A stretch of DNA of 64,000 nt from Adiantum capillus-veneris (Eukaryota; Streptophyta; Polypodiopsida; Polypodiales; Pteridaceae), in the NCBI GenBank assembly GCA_014529385.2, contig CM043947.1, positions 101,109,811-101,173,810 on the forward strand, read 5' to 3'. A program made the translations under genes and the position numbers. Shown one piece after another: positions 1 through 10,850 of this stretch. Each line of letters starts with the position of its first letter. Position 1 is the first letter of the stretch. A model generated the notes under the pieces. That model had not been told where the DNA came from. It did no database searches and saw nothing but the letters and a program-made list of their open reading frames with translations.

Positions 1-258
1 GTGTGTATACGCGCTTCACCAGGGGCACTTTTCTCCCACTGGGTTTTTCCCCCTGGACATCCGGTGTGAAAGGACACCTTATCTCTTAGGGTTTCATATA
101 AGCTTTGTAGCTCTGAGTTTCTATACACACAATTATTCCAATACAGAGAGAGAGACTACAGAGATCTCGTACACAAGCTCTGTGTCTTCTCCTTCTCCAT
201 CTTCTTCCTACTCTGAGTTGCTGTCTTCCTTCTGTTTCCTGTTTCATCATCTTCAACA
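1..258 (+). mobile_element. 3' part of an LTR, cut by the window edge
   Basis: Bases 19-56 form a hairpin with arms CCAGGGG and CCCCTGG around a CACTTTTC...GGGTTTTT core, a pattern seen in the R region of many plant LTRs. A pyrimidine-rich tract follows and the segment ends in CTTCAACA, compatible with an LTR end in CA. It abuts gypsy coding sequence at about 265, so the parent element probably inserted into the RT of element A from outside the window. The other LTR and the target duplication cannot be seen. Confidence 0.55.
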
Positions 259-264
259 AACAGT

Positions 265-890
265 CGAGGGGGTACATGCCTTCATGGGCATTGTGGATAT
301 TACCGACGGTTCATCTACATGTACGCTATAATTGCAAAACCCATGTATAGCTTGATTACACACTTTGAGTGGACCGAGGCATGTGAAGAATCCTTCATGA
401 AGCTTAAGCAAGCTCTTACCTCAGCTCCAATATTGAAAGCACCAGATTGAAATAAGGTATTCCACGTACATGTAGATGCTTCCAATTTTGCTATCAGTTG
501 TATACTAGCTCAATCAGGAGACGAGAAAATTGACTTTCCTATTTCTTATGCTAGCCGACAATTGAACATGGCGGAAAAGAATTACACCACCACCGAAAGG
601 GAAGGATTAGGAATGATCTATGCTGTTAAAAAGTATAGACATTACCTATTAGCCAACAAGTTTGTGTTCTTTGTAGACCACCAAGCTTTGTTGTACTTGG
701 TCAACAAGCCATGTAGCACATGAAGAATAGTGAGATGGTTCATCATTCTTTTGGAATTTGATTTCACTGTGGTTGTAAAAAAGGGCACTACACATCAACG
801 AGCAGATCGTTTGTCAAGGATTGTTTCAGGAGAATCACCTAAAGGGGTAGACGATGATCTACTAGATGCTTATTTGTTCTCCGTAGAGAT
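265..890 (+). pseudogene. Ty3/gypsy element A: end of RT and RNase H, decayed
   Basis: Translation gives GHCGYYRRFI, the end of a gypsy RT, then a KQALTSAPIL segment and an RNase H with HVDASNFA, YTTTEREGL and FVDHQALLYL, which hold the usual catalytic D, E and D. In-frame stops lie near 448 and 721. The RT palm is absent because the sequence begins at the LTR junction at about 258-265. The normal role is copying and RNA removal during reverse transcription; this copy is dead. The presence of integrase downstream excludes a caulimovirid origin. Confidence 0.8.
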
Positions 891-896
891 GATACT

Positions 897-2560
897 TTGA
901 TGGTCGAAAAATATTATGTCATTGATGACATAGCTCAAGTGGATTCACAAATACCACTTCCTATCACGATCAAATTAATTGAGCAATTGGCTAAGTATCA
1001 ATTACTAGATGGTAGGCTATACAAAAGAAATCGAGATGGAATATTGCTCTTATGCATTAATCCTAAAGAAAAAGAACAGTACCTAAGTCAAGCACATGTT
1101 ACCATAGTAGGACTTCACTTTGTGGAAGACCAAACTATAACAAATCTTGAGACTTGCAGTATTTTGGCGGACTATGAGGAGCGATGTTTGATCTTTTGTA
1201 AAGGATTGTCCTCAATGTCAAAAAAAAAACCCCATACCTCATGTAACATTGTTTCAAATGTCACCTGTTCCTAAGTGGAGTAACTATCTAGTTACTTACT
1301 TATCAAGCCGAACATTTCCTGAGGATATGAGTAAACGCCATGAAAGAGCAATTGAAACTAAAGCAAGAGACTATGCTCTTATTGGGAACCAGTTGTATCG
1401 GAGAGGTAAGGATCAACACTTGCGTCTTTGTGCAAATAAAAACGAGTATATTCCGATTATAGAACAAGCACATGCTGGATTAGCTGGAGGTCACTTTTCT
1501 AGTGAGACCACCGCAAGAGCAATCTTGAGGGCAGGCATATGGTGGCCAACACTTTTTGCAGATGCTAAAGAATATGTTCGAAGGTGTGATGCTTGTCAAC
1601 GAGCAAAAATGCCAACACGTGTAGATAGCATGCCCTTAAGACCAATGATGGGGTCTAGAGATTTTGGAAAATGGGGTATAGATTTTGTTGGGTCAATACA
1701 GCCACCTGCTTATAGAACCCAAGCTCAATATATCATTGTAGCTACGGACTATGACCAAGTGGGCCGAGACTAAAGCGACTCAAAAGATGATGCCAGAACC
1801 ACTGCTGCATTCTTATATGAGTATGTATTCACGAGATATGGACTGCGAATAGAAATTGTCAGTGATCGAGAAACTCATTTCCTCAATGAGGTAATCAAGT
1901 ATTTGCTTAATGAGTTTATGGTCATCGATAACAAATCAGCTCCCTATCACCCACAAGGAAATGGACAAGCTGAGCATACAAACAAAATTCTTAGCTCGGT
2001 GCTGACTAAAGTGGTTAGTTCAGGAAGGACAGACTAGGAAATGAATCTCCATGCTGCTCTATGGAATTATCGAGTTTCATTTAAAATAGCTTTAAATGCT
2101 ACACCCTTTAACCTTGTTTATGGTCTTGATGCCATACTACCAATAGAATTTCTATTGCCAACATTAAGGGTAGCAAGAAATCTTGAGTGGACTGGACATG
2201 AATTGTCAGAGAGACTTGAAGAATTGAAAAAACTAGATGAGTAGAGGCTAACTGCTGTAGCTCACATCTATGCACAAAAGCGGAAACAAAAACAGAAGGG
2301 GGACTTAGTTTTAGTCTATTCCCACTTAATCACAAAAATCTTCAAGAAGGGGGACTTAGTTTTAGTCTATTCCCTTAAACAACACATTCCCAAGTTTAAC
2401 AAAAAGGGAAACGTACCGTTTATCATTGAAGATATATCTCCAAGTGGAGCAGTAAAATTTTCCACCCTAGATGGTGAACCAATGGCTAATTGGATTAGTG
2501 GATGTCGTTTAAAGAAATACAATTTGCCACTAACCAATGATATTGCTAGAAAGAATGCAT
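897..2560 (+). pseudogene. Ty3/gypsy element A: integrase, decayed
   Basis: A zinc-binding HHCC module is present (GGHFSSETTARAIL, then CDACQRAK near 1590). The core follows with GKWGIDFVGS (first D), IVSDRETHF (second D near 1865) and a QAEHTNKIL stretch where the third acidic residue is expected. A C-terminal part contains KGDLVLVYS and continues to about 2560. Stops and frameshifts occur near 1770, 2037 and 2242. It would have inserted cDNA copies into chromosomes; it is now broken. It is continuous with the RNase H upstream, so both belong to one element. Confidence 0.8.
2294..2374 (+). repeat. Local 51-bp duplication in the integrase tail of A
   Basis: A 30-base stretch beginning AGAAGGGGGACTTAG occurs at 2294-2323 and again at 2345-2374, offset by 51 bases (17 codons). 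It repeats the KGDLVLVYS motif in frame. A slipped-template event in the RNA or DNA stage would explain it. Confidence 0.85.
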
Positions 2561-2576
2561 GCATCCAAGCAAAGGA

Positions 2577-3152
2577 AGATTAAACAACAGCAGGTTATTG
2601 ATGAAGCCCAAGAGGAAGCTCAGCTTTGGGTACTTAAAGAGAAAGATGATCTCAAGAATCAATAGATACCGATTCCCATCAACACTCTGGAAATAGATGA
2701 CCGACAATGGGAATTACCTAAAGATGCAGTTTCAACAGATGATGACTGGTTAGACAGAATGGACCTGCGCATCAAAGTACAACTCAAAAATCATAGCACC
2801 AATGCTTTGGTCGACACAGGAGCTAGAGTAAATGCAGTCAACATACAAGAAAGCAACAAGTCAAGCATTGATAACTGGAATAGCGACAATCAAAGGATGC
2901 AACAAGAACCCAACCCCAACATTGGGAGTAGTCAACTTGAATGTGATAGTGCATGGATGTTCATGTCCTCATCAATTTGTATGCTTACCAGATGAACACA
3001 TGAATGAGACGATGATTCTTGGAATTCCCTGGATGCGGACATACAAAGAAGTACCAGATTGGGATACAAATCAGTTAAAGCTATCACCTAAAGGCGGGCA
3101 ACTCATTGTTCCAATTGCACCAAGCAAGGAGGAATGGAAAGGAAGCAATTAG
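2577..3152 (+). pseudogene. Retroviral-type aspartic protease relict downstream of integrase
   Basis: The translation contains NALVDTGARVNAV, a DTGA aspartic-protease active site with the usual hydrophobic context. About 75 residues on, after a frame change, it has MILGIPWMRTY, matching the LG-PW flap-helix motif of gypsy proteases. An acidic linker (DDDWLDRMDL) lies upstream at 2700-2760. In Ty3/gypsy elements protease normally precedes RT, whereas here it follows integrase. Either a second element's 5' part is fused here or this lineage carries an unusual order. Confidence 0.6.
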
Positions 3153-3760
3153 CAGACTAAACCACGTATCTTCTCCATCCCCTCGACAAGCAAATGCTAC
3201 AAGTAGCATGCAAGGAGTCAGCCAAATTTGGGTACCAAAAGCACAACTTAAGGATAAGCCATTCAAATTTGGGTGCCTAAAACTTCACTGACAAAACAAA
3301 AGAAGGCTCCAAGGGTAAAAACACAGAGTGAGTATCTTTGAACAAGAAACCTAACATGAAATTGGTTTGGAAGAAAAAGGAGCACTTATCTTCTCCACAA
3401 ACCGTAAAACCAATCAAGCAATGGAAAGTTAAGTCTCAAAAGACTCTACCACACCATACAAAAACAAGCAGACAAAGCTACCAATGGCAAGAAAAAGCTC
3501 GACAAAGCATCTTGATGGTACAATCAAATAGAGAGCACACAAGCTACAAGATTTTCTCTTTGAAAGACATCAGCAACAAACCTCGACATCAGAAACCCTT
3601 GAGTTAATTACTAAAGACCCAGCTCTTGCACAACATAGTGGTTTGAATTGCATTGATCTTCAAAGCATGGTAGAGCCAACCACGGCTATGCATAGACACG
3701 ATTGTTCAACCCATGCACACAGTCATCCCGGAGTACGCCATCTAGGAGGGGTGGAAGGGC
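3153..3760 (+). other. K/Q-rich decayed coding-like tail of element A
   Basis: Broken frames rich in Lys, Gln and Ser, without a recognisable domain. The short string IWVPK recurs near 3230 and 3270. A purine tract at 3744-3758 (GGAGGGGTGGAAGGG) could be the polypurine tract of A. No second LTR copy is available to confirm it. Confidence 0.35.
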
Positions 3761-4785
3761 ACTAAGTATTAAGTAATTAAAGGCAATGTTTGAAGAGGGA
3801 GGAAAAAGTTCGATGTTAGCATGTGATTTTTTTGCAAAATTACCTAATAATGCCCTTATAATTCATCATCAAGGGAAAATCAATTGATAATATCTTCCCG
3901 ATGAGTGTAAATAGTGTATATACTATGAGAATAATAATAAAATAGTCCTTTTTTGGGTATTTTTAATCATTTTTATTGATAATGAGACTTAAAAATAAAA
4001 AAAATCCAACAAAAAATAGTAAAGTTGTGTTTTTCAATGGATTTTCTTAATTACTGAATTTTCATTTTACTTTTTTAGAGCATTTTGTTATTTTCTTTGA
4101 TTTTTTCAATACACATGTCAAAAATTATTAATAAATAGCAAGGAAGCTTAGATGGAAAAACCGAAGACACGAAGGTGATTAGAAAGATAAGGTGGATAAG
4201 CACAAAAATTTTCAATGAAAACAGAAGATGGAAGCAGGAAGCCTAAATTAGGCGGGCAGGCCTACTTTTGTAAAATTCTTGCAGAATGAGCTACAGGAAT
4301 CCGATCAAGGAAATTTTTGAGTCTAGCATAGATTTCACGCCCTAGTAGGATTAACAGGTGAATATGGCAAAAATTGGTCCGGGAAATCCGGGTATAGATA
4401 TCCAAGGTAGGCTAAAACCACCTCATTTCCACTTGCGGCCTTTGTAGAGAGAACTTTTGGACCTCTTTCGCACGTCTTTTTCGGAGTCTGCAGTTGTTTG
4501 TTTTCAGCGCCGTCTCACACAAGACATGAGGGGTAGGTTCTTTACTCGTCAATGATCCATTTTGTATGGCCGGTAGCTAGTCTAAACCCTAGAAAAAACC
4601 CTAGAAACCGAACAGTGCACGAAGACCCACGACCCAAAACTGACCTTAGCGGTCTGTCAGCTCGACCAAATCAGATGGGATTTGAAATGTAGCATGTTCT
4701 ACATAATAGAACCCTTTTATATCATCAGTTGACCATTCGGCAGGGGTCGAGGGGGTCCCCAGTAGAAAAGCTAGATTTTTGACAA
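3761..4785. other. Gene-less, AT-rich stretch, possible LTR of A
   Basis: No coding signal. It follows the candidate polypurine tract, so it may hold an LTR. Two AAACCCTAGAA telo-box-like motifs lie close together at about 4585-4610; such motifs are common in plant promoters and LTRs. No matching LTR copy is in the window. Confidence 0.3.
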
Positions 4786-5043
4786 ATGCCAGAATTCCGA
4801 TCTGACTCCACAGATAGCTTGCCTACGAGGTTCATATACAAGATATATAATTGGTTTAGTGAAATCAATCAAGCAAAGCCCTCTAAAAGCAAAAAGCAGC
4901 TCGAAGGCTACAAAGCATCAAATTCGACATACAGAGTCAAACTGACTCCAAATGAGCAAGAATTGGATGAGTTGCTTCACGACTATGTTGCGGACAAGTC
5001 CAAAGCCTCAAAGTTGACTGACCAACCCAACAAAGTTGACTGA
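4786..5043 (+). other. Small open frame of 85 codons, unrecognised
   Basis: An ATG-initiated frame with a hydrophilic product rich in Ser, Lys and Asp and no known motif. Its end overlaps a 22-bp tandem duplication at 5011-5054. It may be a remnant of a retrotransposon gag or a chance frame; nothing supports a function. Confidence 0.15.
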
Positions 5044-5054
5044 CCAACCCAACA
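5011..5054 (+). repeat. Two perfect 22-bp tandem units
   Basis: AAGTTGACTGACCAACCCAA plus two more bases is repeated back to back at 5011-5032 and 5033-5054. The unit is not a multiple of three, which argues against coding constraint here. Confidence 0.9.
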
Positions 5055-5499
5055 GGCAGTGTAGTCACAGAAAACGATGATTTCAAAGTCAACAAAGCAC
5101 AAAGTGATGCCGGCATGACCAAACTTGACCAAATTCAATTTAGGACTTGTTTTAGGTGTATAGAATGTGTTTAGGTCAGCATTTGTAAGCTTTGCAAAAA
5201 ATTTGTCACTGTTGTAAATAATTTCTATTATTTACTTCTGCACTATTTTTGATTGGAAATTGAATTATCACCTCACCTATCATGTGTACACACCTATTAC
5301 ATGCCAAAAATCAAGTATGGGCCAAAATGAGCACCTATAACTTTGAAAATTGCCAAAAAATGCAAAGAAGTCTTTGCAAGCCAATTTTTGGGTTATGGAC
5401 AATATTTCTTAATCCAAATCACCTCAGATCTCATACACAGGGTCTATACAATGCCTAGAACCAAATTGTACAAAAAATATTGATTTTGGTAGAAAAGTT

Positions 5500-5515
5500 A
5501 ATAATCGCGATTATT
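5500..5515. repeat. Perfect 16-bp palindrome
   Basis: AATAATCGCGATTATT, a self-complementary AT-rich sequence with a CGCG centre, followed by TACTTT. The same core recurs at 5791-5810 and partly at 8429-8438. Confidence 0.85.
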
Positions 5516-5790
5516 TACTTTCTAGCCAAATTGGGGGAGTATTGATATTTTTCCATCATACATCTAAAGTATATGATGTGTTAAGCCCACTAGCCAAGTT
5601 TGAACCAATTTGGAGCTCAAAATCTCAAATTTCCACTATATCTACTATTTCAGAGACCTAAAGACAAAATCTGGTACCATTTTCACCCTATGCATCCAAA
5701 TGAGCCCATATTTCACTCAGAGTATGTATTCGGCATATACTTCAAGCCAGTGAAGCCAAGTTGCAAAAAGTTGAAAACATTACTCAGCTA

Positions 5791-5810
5791 TAAATAATCG
5801 CGATTATTTA
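5791..5810. repeat. Perfect 20-bp palindrome
   Basis: TAAATAATCGCGATTATTTA is fully self-complementary. It shares 16 central bases and the following CTTT context with the copy at 5500, so the two are diverged repeats of one larger unit. Confidence 0.9.
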
Positions 5811-5933
5811 CTTTGGTTGCAAAAAATTGTTTGGACTTCATAGTTTGGTTCCTTGCATGTTTTTATGCATCTATGCTTGTTCAAAATTGATATGAAGCAA
5901 ATTTTGGATTGGTGAATGCATATGGGACATTTT

Positions 5934-6806
5934 AAGATTGGATGAATAGGGTATTCAAGCCATATCTGGGTAAGTTTATCAGAGTCTTTATGGATGATAT
6001 TGGTTGCTATAGTTCCATGGTGGAGAACTTGTCCAAGTTGAAGTTGTGTTTCCAAAGATTAGATGAAGAAGGAGGGCAATTGAACCCAAAGAAGTGCAAA
6101 TTGGCACAGCCTCCATAGGCTCATCTTTTGGGCCATGTGGTCTCACAAAATGATATTGAAGCGGATCTTGAAAAAGTGAAGGCTTTAGTTTTGATGGAGC
6201 CTCCCACCCATGCGACAAGTTTGGATTTTGTTGTGCACAAACTCAAGTATTTGGCTAGGTTCTTCTAGATCCTCTCCCAGTATGTGTACCCCCTTCAAAA
6301 GTTGAGCCAGCAGGTTTATTGTTTTCGATGGACTGAAGATGCACAAGTAGACTTTGATAAGGTGAAGGAGATATTGTGTCTGTTGCCTATGGTGTGCCCT
6401 CCTAACAATGAGGATGATTTTTTATGTGGCCATGACGGTGGGTATGATTGCTATAGGTGTGGTATTAATGCAAAAGGTGGGTAAGTGCTACAAGCTGATC
6501 TATTTTGATAGCAGAGTGATTGACCAAGGGGAGATATCATATACGAAGGCTGAACAGTGGGTGATGGCCTTGGTCTTTGCCTACTGCAAGTTCAAAGTGC
6601 ATTTAATCATGCAAACGTTTTATGTGCTCACATCTAACAATTTGTTGCCTGAAGTGGTGCTTCATCTACAACCAGGGAGAAGAATAAGGAAGTGGGTACT
6701 GGAATTGCAGGATTTTGAATTTAAATTTAAAATTGATTATACAAGTAGGTCTCATTTGGCGGATATCTTGGTCAAACAAGGATGCGGACTTACCCATCTA
6801 GCCGAG
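5934..6806 (+). pseudogene. Tat-like gypsy element B: RT C-terminal half and first RNase H
   Basis: RT begins mid-domain with KFIRVFMDDIG (the catalytic DD) and continues with GGQLNPKKCKLA and HLLGHVVS. Stops occur near 6117 and 6268. The RNase H-like part (about 6400-6790) reads YVAMTVGMIAIG where an Asp is expected, followed by ISYTKAEQWVMAL. The same first-Asp loss occurs in element D. The product would be a pol fragment; the copy is 5'-truncated and frameshifted. Confidence 0.75.
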
Positions 6807-6807
6807 G

Positions 6808-7204
6808 GTGGTGAAAGAGGATGTTGCAGAGGAACCCGATTTGAAGGAAGCTTTTACCATGTGGCTTGATGGTGCTTATAGAAGAGTTGTGCAAAAGGCA
6901 GGAGGTGATGTGGTCATTCAGGATCCCCATGGTGTTGTAATATTTTCTAGGGCCTATGATTTGGAGGGCGCTCACACAAATAATGAAGCAAAATACTTGA
7001 CACTTCACTTGGGGCTCAAGCAACGTGTCGAATTTGGCATCTCTAGATTGATAGTTAAGGGTGATGCCCTCTTAGTTATAAAGAAACTTTTGGGGCAGTG
7101 GCAGGTAAAAAGAGATTCTCTCAAAAATTGGTTTTTTTTCCAATAAAAGCTATTAAAGTTCTTTGAAGAAGTGTAGTTCAAGCATGTTAGGAGAGAACAG
7201 AATC
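6808..7204 (+). pseudogene. Element B: second RNase H of archaeal/plant type (aRNH)
   Basis: MWLDGAYRRVVQKAGGDVVI, then NNEAKYLTLHLGL and IVKGDALLVIKKLLGQW reproduce the D, E and D positions of archaeal-type RNase H. Plant Tat retrotransposons are known to carry this extra domain between RNase H and integrase, which is its position here. A stop near 7144 and a frame change end the domain. It matches the aRNH of element D closely in layout. Confidence 0.75.
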
Positions 7205-8111
7205 AAGAAATGGATCAGTTAATTAGCAGTCGAGTGCAGACTCAAGTATTAAGTCTATATGTGGCACCAACTACTTATGCAGGTAGGGAAACTCTCAAGC
7301 AGGTTGATGATTTTTGGAGTACAGGTCAATGTTCGGAGGGGTTGTCAAAATTGCAAAAGAGAAGAGTTGTTCAAAAGCCACGGAAGTTCACTCTGGCGGG
7401 AGAAGATTTGATGACCTACGGAAGAGACAGGGTGTTGAGAAGAGTTCTTTACAAGGAGGAGGTTGGCATGGTATTAGAATAGTGTCATGAGGAAAGTAGT
7501 CGTCAGGGTAAGGATTAGGTTTTATTTTGCATTTTAAGAGGTGGTTTTTGTGGCCTTCAATTGTGAGGGATGTGCACTACTGGTGCAAGACATGCCATCT
7601 ATGCCAAGCGATTGGTGAAAGGAGACTAGTAGCTGAACCGCAAGGGGATATCATAGCTCACGATGCATTTGAGAAGTGGGGATTGGATTCCATCGGTCCA
7701 TTGCCCAAGTCTGCAAGTGGTAAGGAGTACATTGTGGTGGCCATTGATTATCTACCAGGTGGGTTGAAGCAAAAGTGGTAAAGAAGGTAAATGCCCATAC
7801 AGTTGCTCAGTTTGTTTTTTATTGCATATGTTGCCGCTTTAGAGTGCCTTATGTTTTTTCATTTCTGATCAAGGTCAAGGTTTTAGAAGCAAGCTGGTGC
7901 GTGCACTAGTGGAAAAGTTGGGGATTCAACATAGATTTTCATCTCCATACCATCCTCAGTGCAACGGTTTGGTTGAGAGTGCAAATGGACAGATAGTAAA
8001 AAATGCTCACAAAGTATATATATAAGCAAGTAGAAGAGTGGGAAGCTAACCTTGATAAGTGTTTGTGGGCATACAGGACCTCTTACAAGGTGGATGTGGG
8101 ATGCATGTCTA
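7205..8111 (+). pseudogene. Element B: integrase, decayed and 3'-truncated
   Basis: The zinc module survives in part (WCKTCHLCQ near 7590) with FLWPSIVRDVHYW before it. The core follows with EKWGLDSIGPLPK (first D) and later IDYLPGG, where an indel breaks the frame. Fragments near 7865-8090 correspond to the second D region, an NGLVES-like stretch and LWAYRTSYK. Similarity stops near 8111. The order RT, RNase H, aRNH, integrase is the Tat order. Confidence 0.75.
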
Positions 8112-8930
8112 ACCTCACCATCTTATCTTATTGCAGTATTAGCGAGAACCACGATTAATTTGTCAATCCATGGGATGAAGCTGACTCGACTAGTGCATAG
8201 AGACTATAAGAGATTTTCAATCTCTCAAAAAACAACTAACAACTCGCATCTAACTCAAGCTACACTCAAGTGACTGAAATCACCAAAAGCCAATCTCTCA
8301 TTGACAAACAAATCACATCCGTTACAACATCAAATGACATTTAAACGTAATGAAACTTCTAGGACATGTTTATAAGATCTAAGCACACATGCTTATGGTC
8401 TCAAACCCCACTTTAGGTCAAGTTCCAAAATCGCGATTATTAACAGCAATGGATTTTTTACTTAGTCATTTTTGACCCAGAATGCATCTAAATGCTTAGC
8501 AATGATACCCCAATACCCCACCTATGCTTAGTTTTTGATTTGAAAGTGTAAATTCCTAGTTATGATGAAATTAGGCCGCGGGTCAGTGATGCCAAAAGCT
8601 ATGAAATATTGCGATGTGTTTACGTCAATGCGTAGAGCTCTTACCTGTGGTTGCAATGCAATAAATGTGACTGCAATGTGACAACCGGGGAGGGAGTAGG
8701 AAGCGCGAGAAGGAGAGGAGTGAGCACTGTTAGCTCATGCTGTGTATTTCATTATCCAAAAACTTATGAAAAACTTACAAAAATTGGCTTTTATACTTTA
8801 TTCAAGGTTTTTGGTGGTCAAAACTAATAATCTGGGAGTTCTACCAAAGATGGGTAATGACAGGCTGATACAATCTAGAAGCTTGTAGCTCCGGCTCATT
8901 AATTACAGAGTTTCTCCGAGAAAAAAGGAG
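8112..8930. other. Gene-less stretch; possible minus-strand LTR signals
   Basis: No coding signal. The palindrome core AATCGCGATT lies at 8429-8438. Read on the minus strand, 8796-8802 gives AATAAAG and 8788-8795 gives TATAAAAG, followed by an ATGAAATACACAG segment typical of the R region of plant LTRs. It could be the 3' LTR of C or a poly(A) signal of gene X; no paired copy was found. Confidence 0.3.
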
Positions 8931-9146
8931 TTACAATATTCCCAAAAATAATAATTTTTTTACAAAGAGAAGTCTGAAAAATGGTATTCGTGTTAGCTTA
9001 CTGCTAACATTCCCCCCCTCCTCGCCTCTGTCGTCCCTTGACACAGCTTTATGGGTTGAAATAGTCTTTGGGATGGCGGTGGAAAGTCGGTTTATAAGCT
9101 CATTCAATGCCTTTTGGTATTTAATTTTCCTTTCTTTATCAGGCAC

Positions 9147-9753
9147 TTACAGAAACTGCATGGTTACTCTGTTCTTCAGCTCCGCCGCTGAGTAGCCTAC
9201 ATACCTTGAGGTTAGATTGCTGATCACTGGCGCAAATATCTTCGTTCGCCAAGTGAAGAATCCCATGTAGAATGCTTCCTCAAACGCTAGCATATTGTGT
9301 GAAGATAAAAACATGCATCTAGTGTAGAAGACATAGAGGACTTCTTCGGAAGGTTGGCCACTGAGATCATAGCACAAACCTTTATTTGCCGTGAGGAATG
9401 ACATCCATGGGGTGCCTGCTTTCTCTGGCTCATGAAAAACTTCAATACAGGTGAGTAGCATTTGGTATATTTTATATAACATTGCACAAGAGAGATCCGG
9501 TAGACTTTTGAAGAATGACATGGCACCCTTTAGGGTATTCAGCATGTATTCCTCTTTGGCCGGTCCCTTTTCTGGAGCTGGCAACCTCGGGTAGTTCAGC
9601 CAGGTTGGCCGCTTCTGCGTTAGTGCCCCATGCTCTTTCCAAGTCCTTACTCTTAGTACAAGACAGAAAGTGGGATCTTTTTGTAGCGATGCAGGTGCTC
9701 TTATGAACAAAATCAAGTACCTTGGGTTTTTGGTCAACTAGCTCAACCGCCAC
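9147..9753 (-). other. Gene X: C-terminal segment
   Basis: A frame with KPKVLDFVHKSTCIATKR joins, after a frameshift near 9590, a long clean frame with EEYMLNTLKGAMSFFKSLPD, GLCYDLSGQPSEEVLYVFYT and SSHNMLAFEEAFYMGFF. After one stop it continues to 8931 with ERKIKYQKALNELINRL. No known domain was recognised. Confidence 0.45.
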
Positions 9754-10271
9754 TTTGGGTGGTATTTATCCGCGCCTATGTTTGCATGTCTACATAAAGC
9801 CTTTCTTTAACCTGTAGTAACTCAACCTTTATAAGAGGGTATGGCAAGGACTGTTGGTGCCATTGCACATGGATTTGATTGGGAGTGAGTTGAGTGATGT
9901 TGACAAAATGAAGATCTCTCAATTCCCAATCCATCACTGCCTTCCAGTGCTCATCCACCTCTTGTGTGATCTTTTCTTTTAGTGCGTCTTCTTTAGCTTT
10001 TGACAGCTGGACCATGGGCACTGTGTCTGCATCTGTAATGTTTACCTGGAAATCATCCTCACCACTCAGATCTGCTGTGGACTGTGTCTCCAGGTTCAGC
10101 AAATGACACTGAGGGTATATCTATTTGTGGCTGCTCCGAAGTGCCTGCCTCTTCTTGTATCTCCAGCTTTCCGTCTTTCACCAACTAGTTAACTCTTTTA
10201 AGCTTGGTTATCTCTTTTAGGAGCTCTTCTTCTCTCTGGACCCGCCTCAAGGCCAGGTCTTGGCGTTGAGA

Positions 10272-10850
10272 CTATTCCAGATTTAATTCCAGCTCGAGGT
10301 CTTTGTTCTTTTTCTCTAATGCCTTGCACACTTCATTTGTCCCTTTGATCGAGGCTACGGCTGGATTCTCTGTAATTTGCCACAAGAAAATTGCTTGATC
10401 ATTTATTCTTTGTTCGGAGTATTGTAAAGAAGCATTTGCAATATCCAAATGCACTTGAATCTTCTGAGCTGACACGGTTGTCGTCAGAAGTTTGTTTGTA
10501 ACTTCTGTTAGCTGTTCATCTTTGGATTTACATGTATCTGATAACTTGGTAAGCAAATCACCTAACTCTTCCATCTCCTTCTGCTGTCTATCTCTTGCTA
10601 GTTGATGTTGTTCAGCTTCCACTTTTCATTTCCTGCATTTGCCTTTGAAGATCGGTGATGCCATTCATTCTGTCTTCTAACTCTCCTTGGAGAGCGTCAA
10701 TCACCATCTCTAACTCCTTGACCTTTGTGCTACGGCCAAGTGCTGCTGATTGGAGTTGTTCCATCATATCCTACATTTGCCTTGCATATTTGTTTACTTG
10801 CAGGATTACTTCTTCATTAGACTGCCAGTCTTCCTGTCTTGCTAGCTAGG
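10272..10850 (-). other. Gene X: coiled-coil segment
   Basis: Heptad-like sequence rich in Glu, Leu, Lys and Gln, for example KELEMVIDALQGELEDRM and EMEELGDLLTKLSD, runs for roughly 180 residues across one frame break at about 10625. It suggests an oligomerising rod between the low-complexity part and the C-terminal part. Confidence 0.5.

Larger units (their letters stand above)
5055..5933. other. Gene-less stretch with possible PPT and LTR start
   Basis: No coding signal. At 5531-5549 a TTGGGGGAG purine tract is followed by TATTGATATTTTT, which resembles a polypurine tract and the first bases of a plant LTR (TG mutated to TA). Two palindromes described separately lie 5' and 3' of it. The stretch ends where RT coding of element B begins abruptly near 5934. 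Confidence 0.35.

Noticed and set aside
265-3152. Endogenous pararetrovirus (caulimovirid) origin for element A
   Set aside because: A clear integrase with HHCC and core follows RNase H, which caulimovirids lack.
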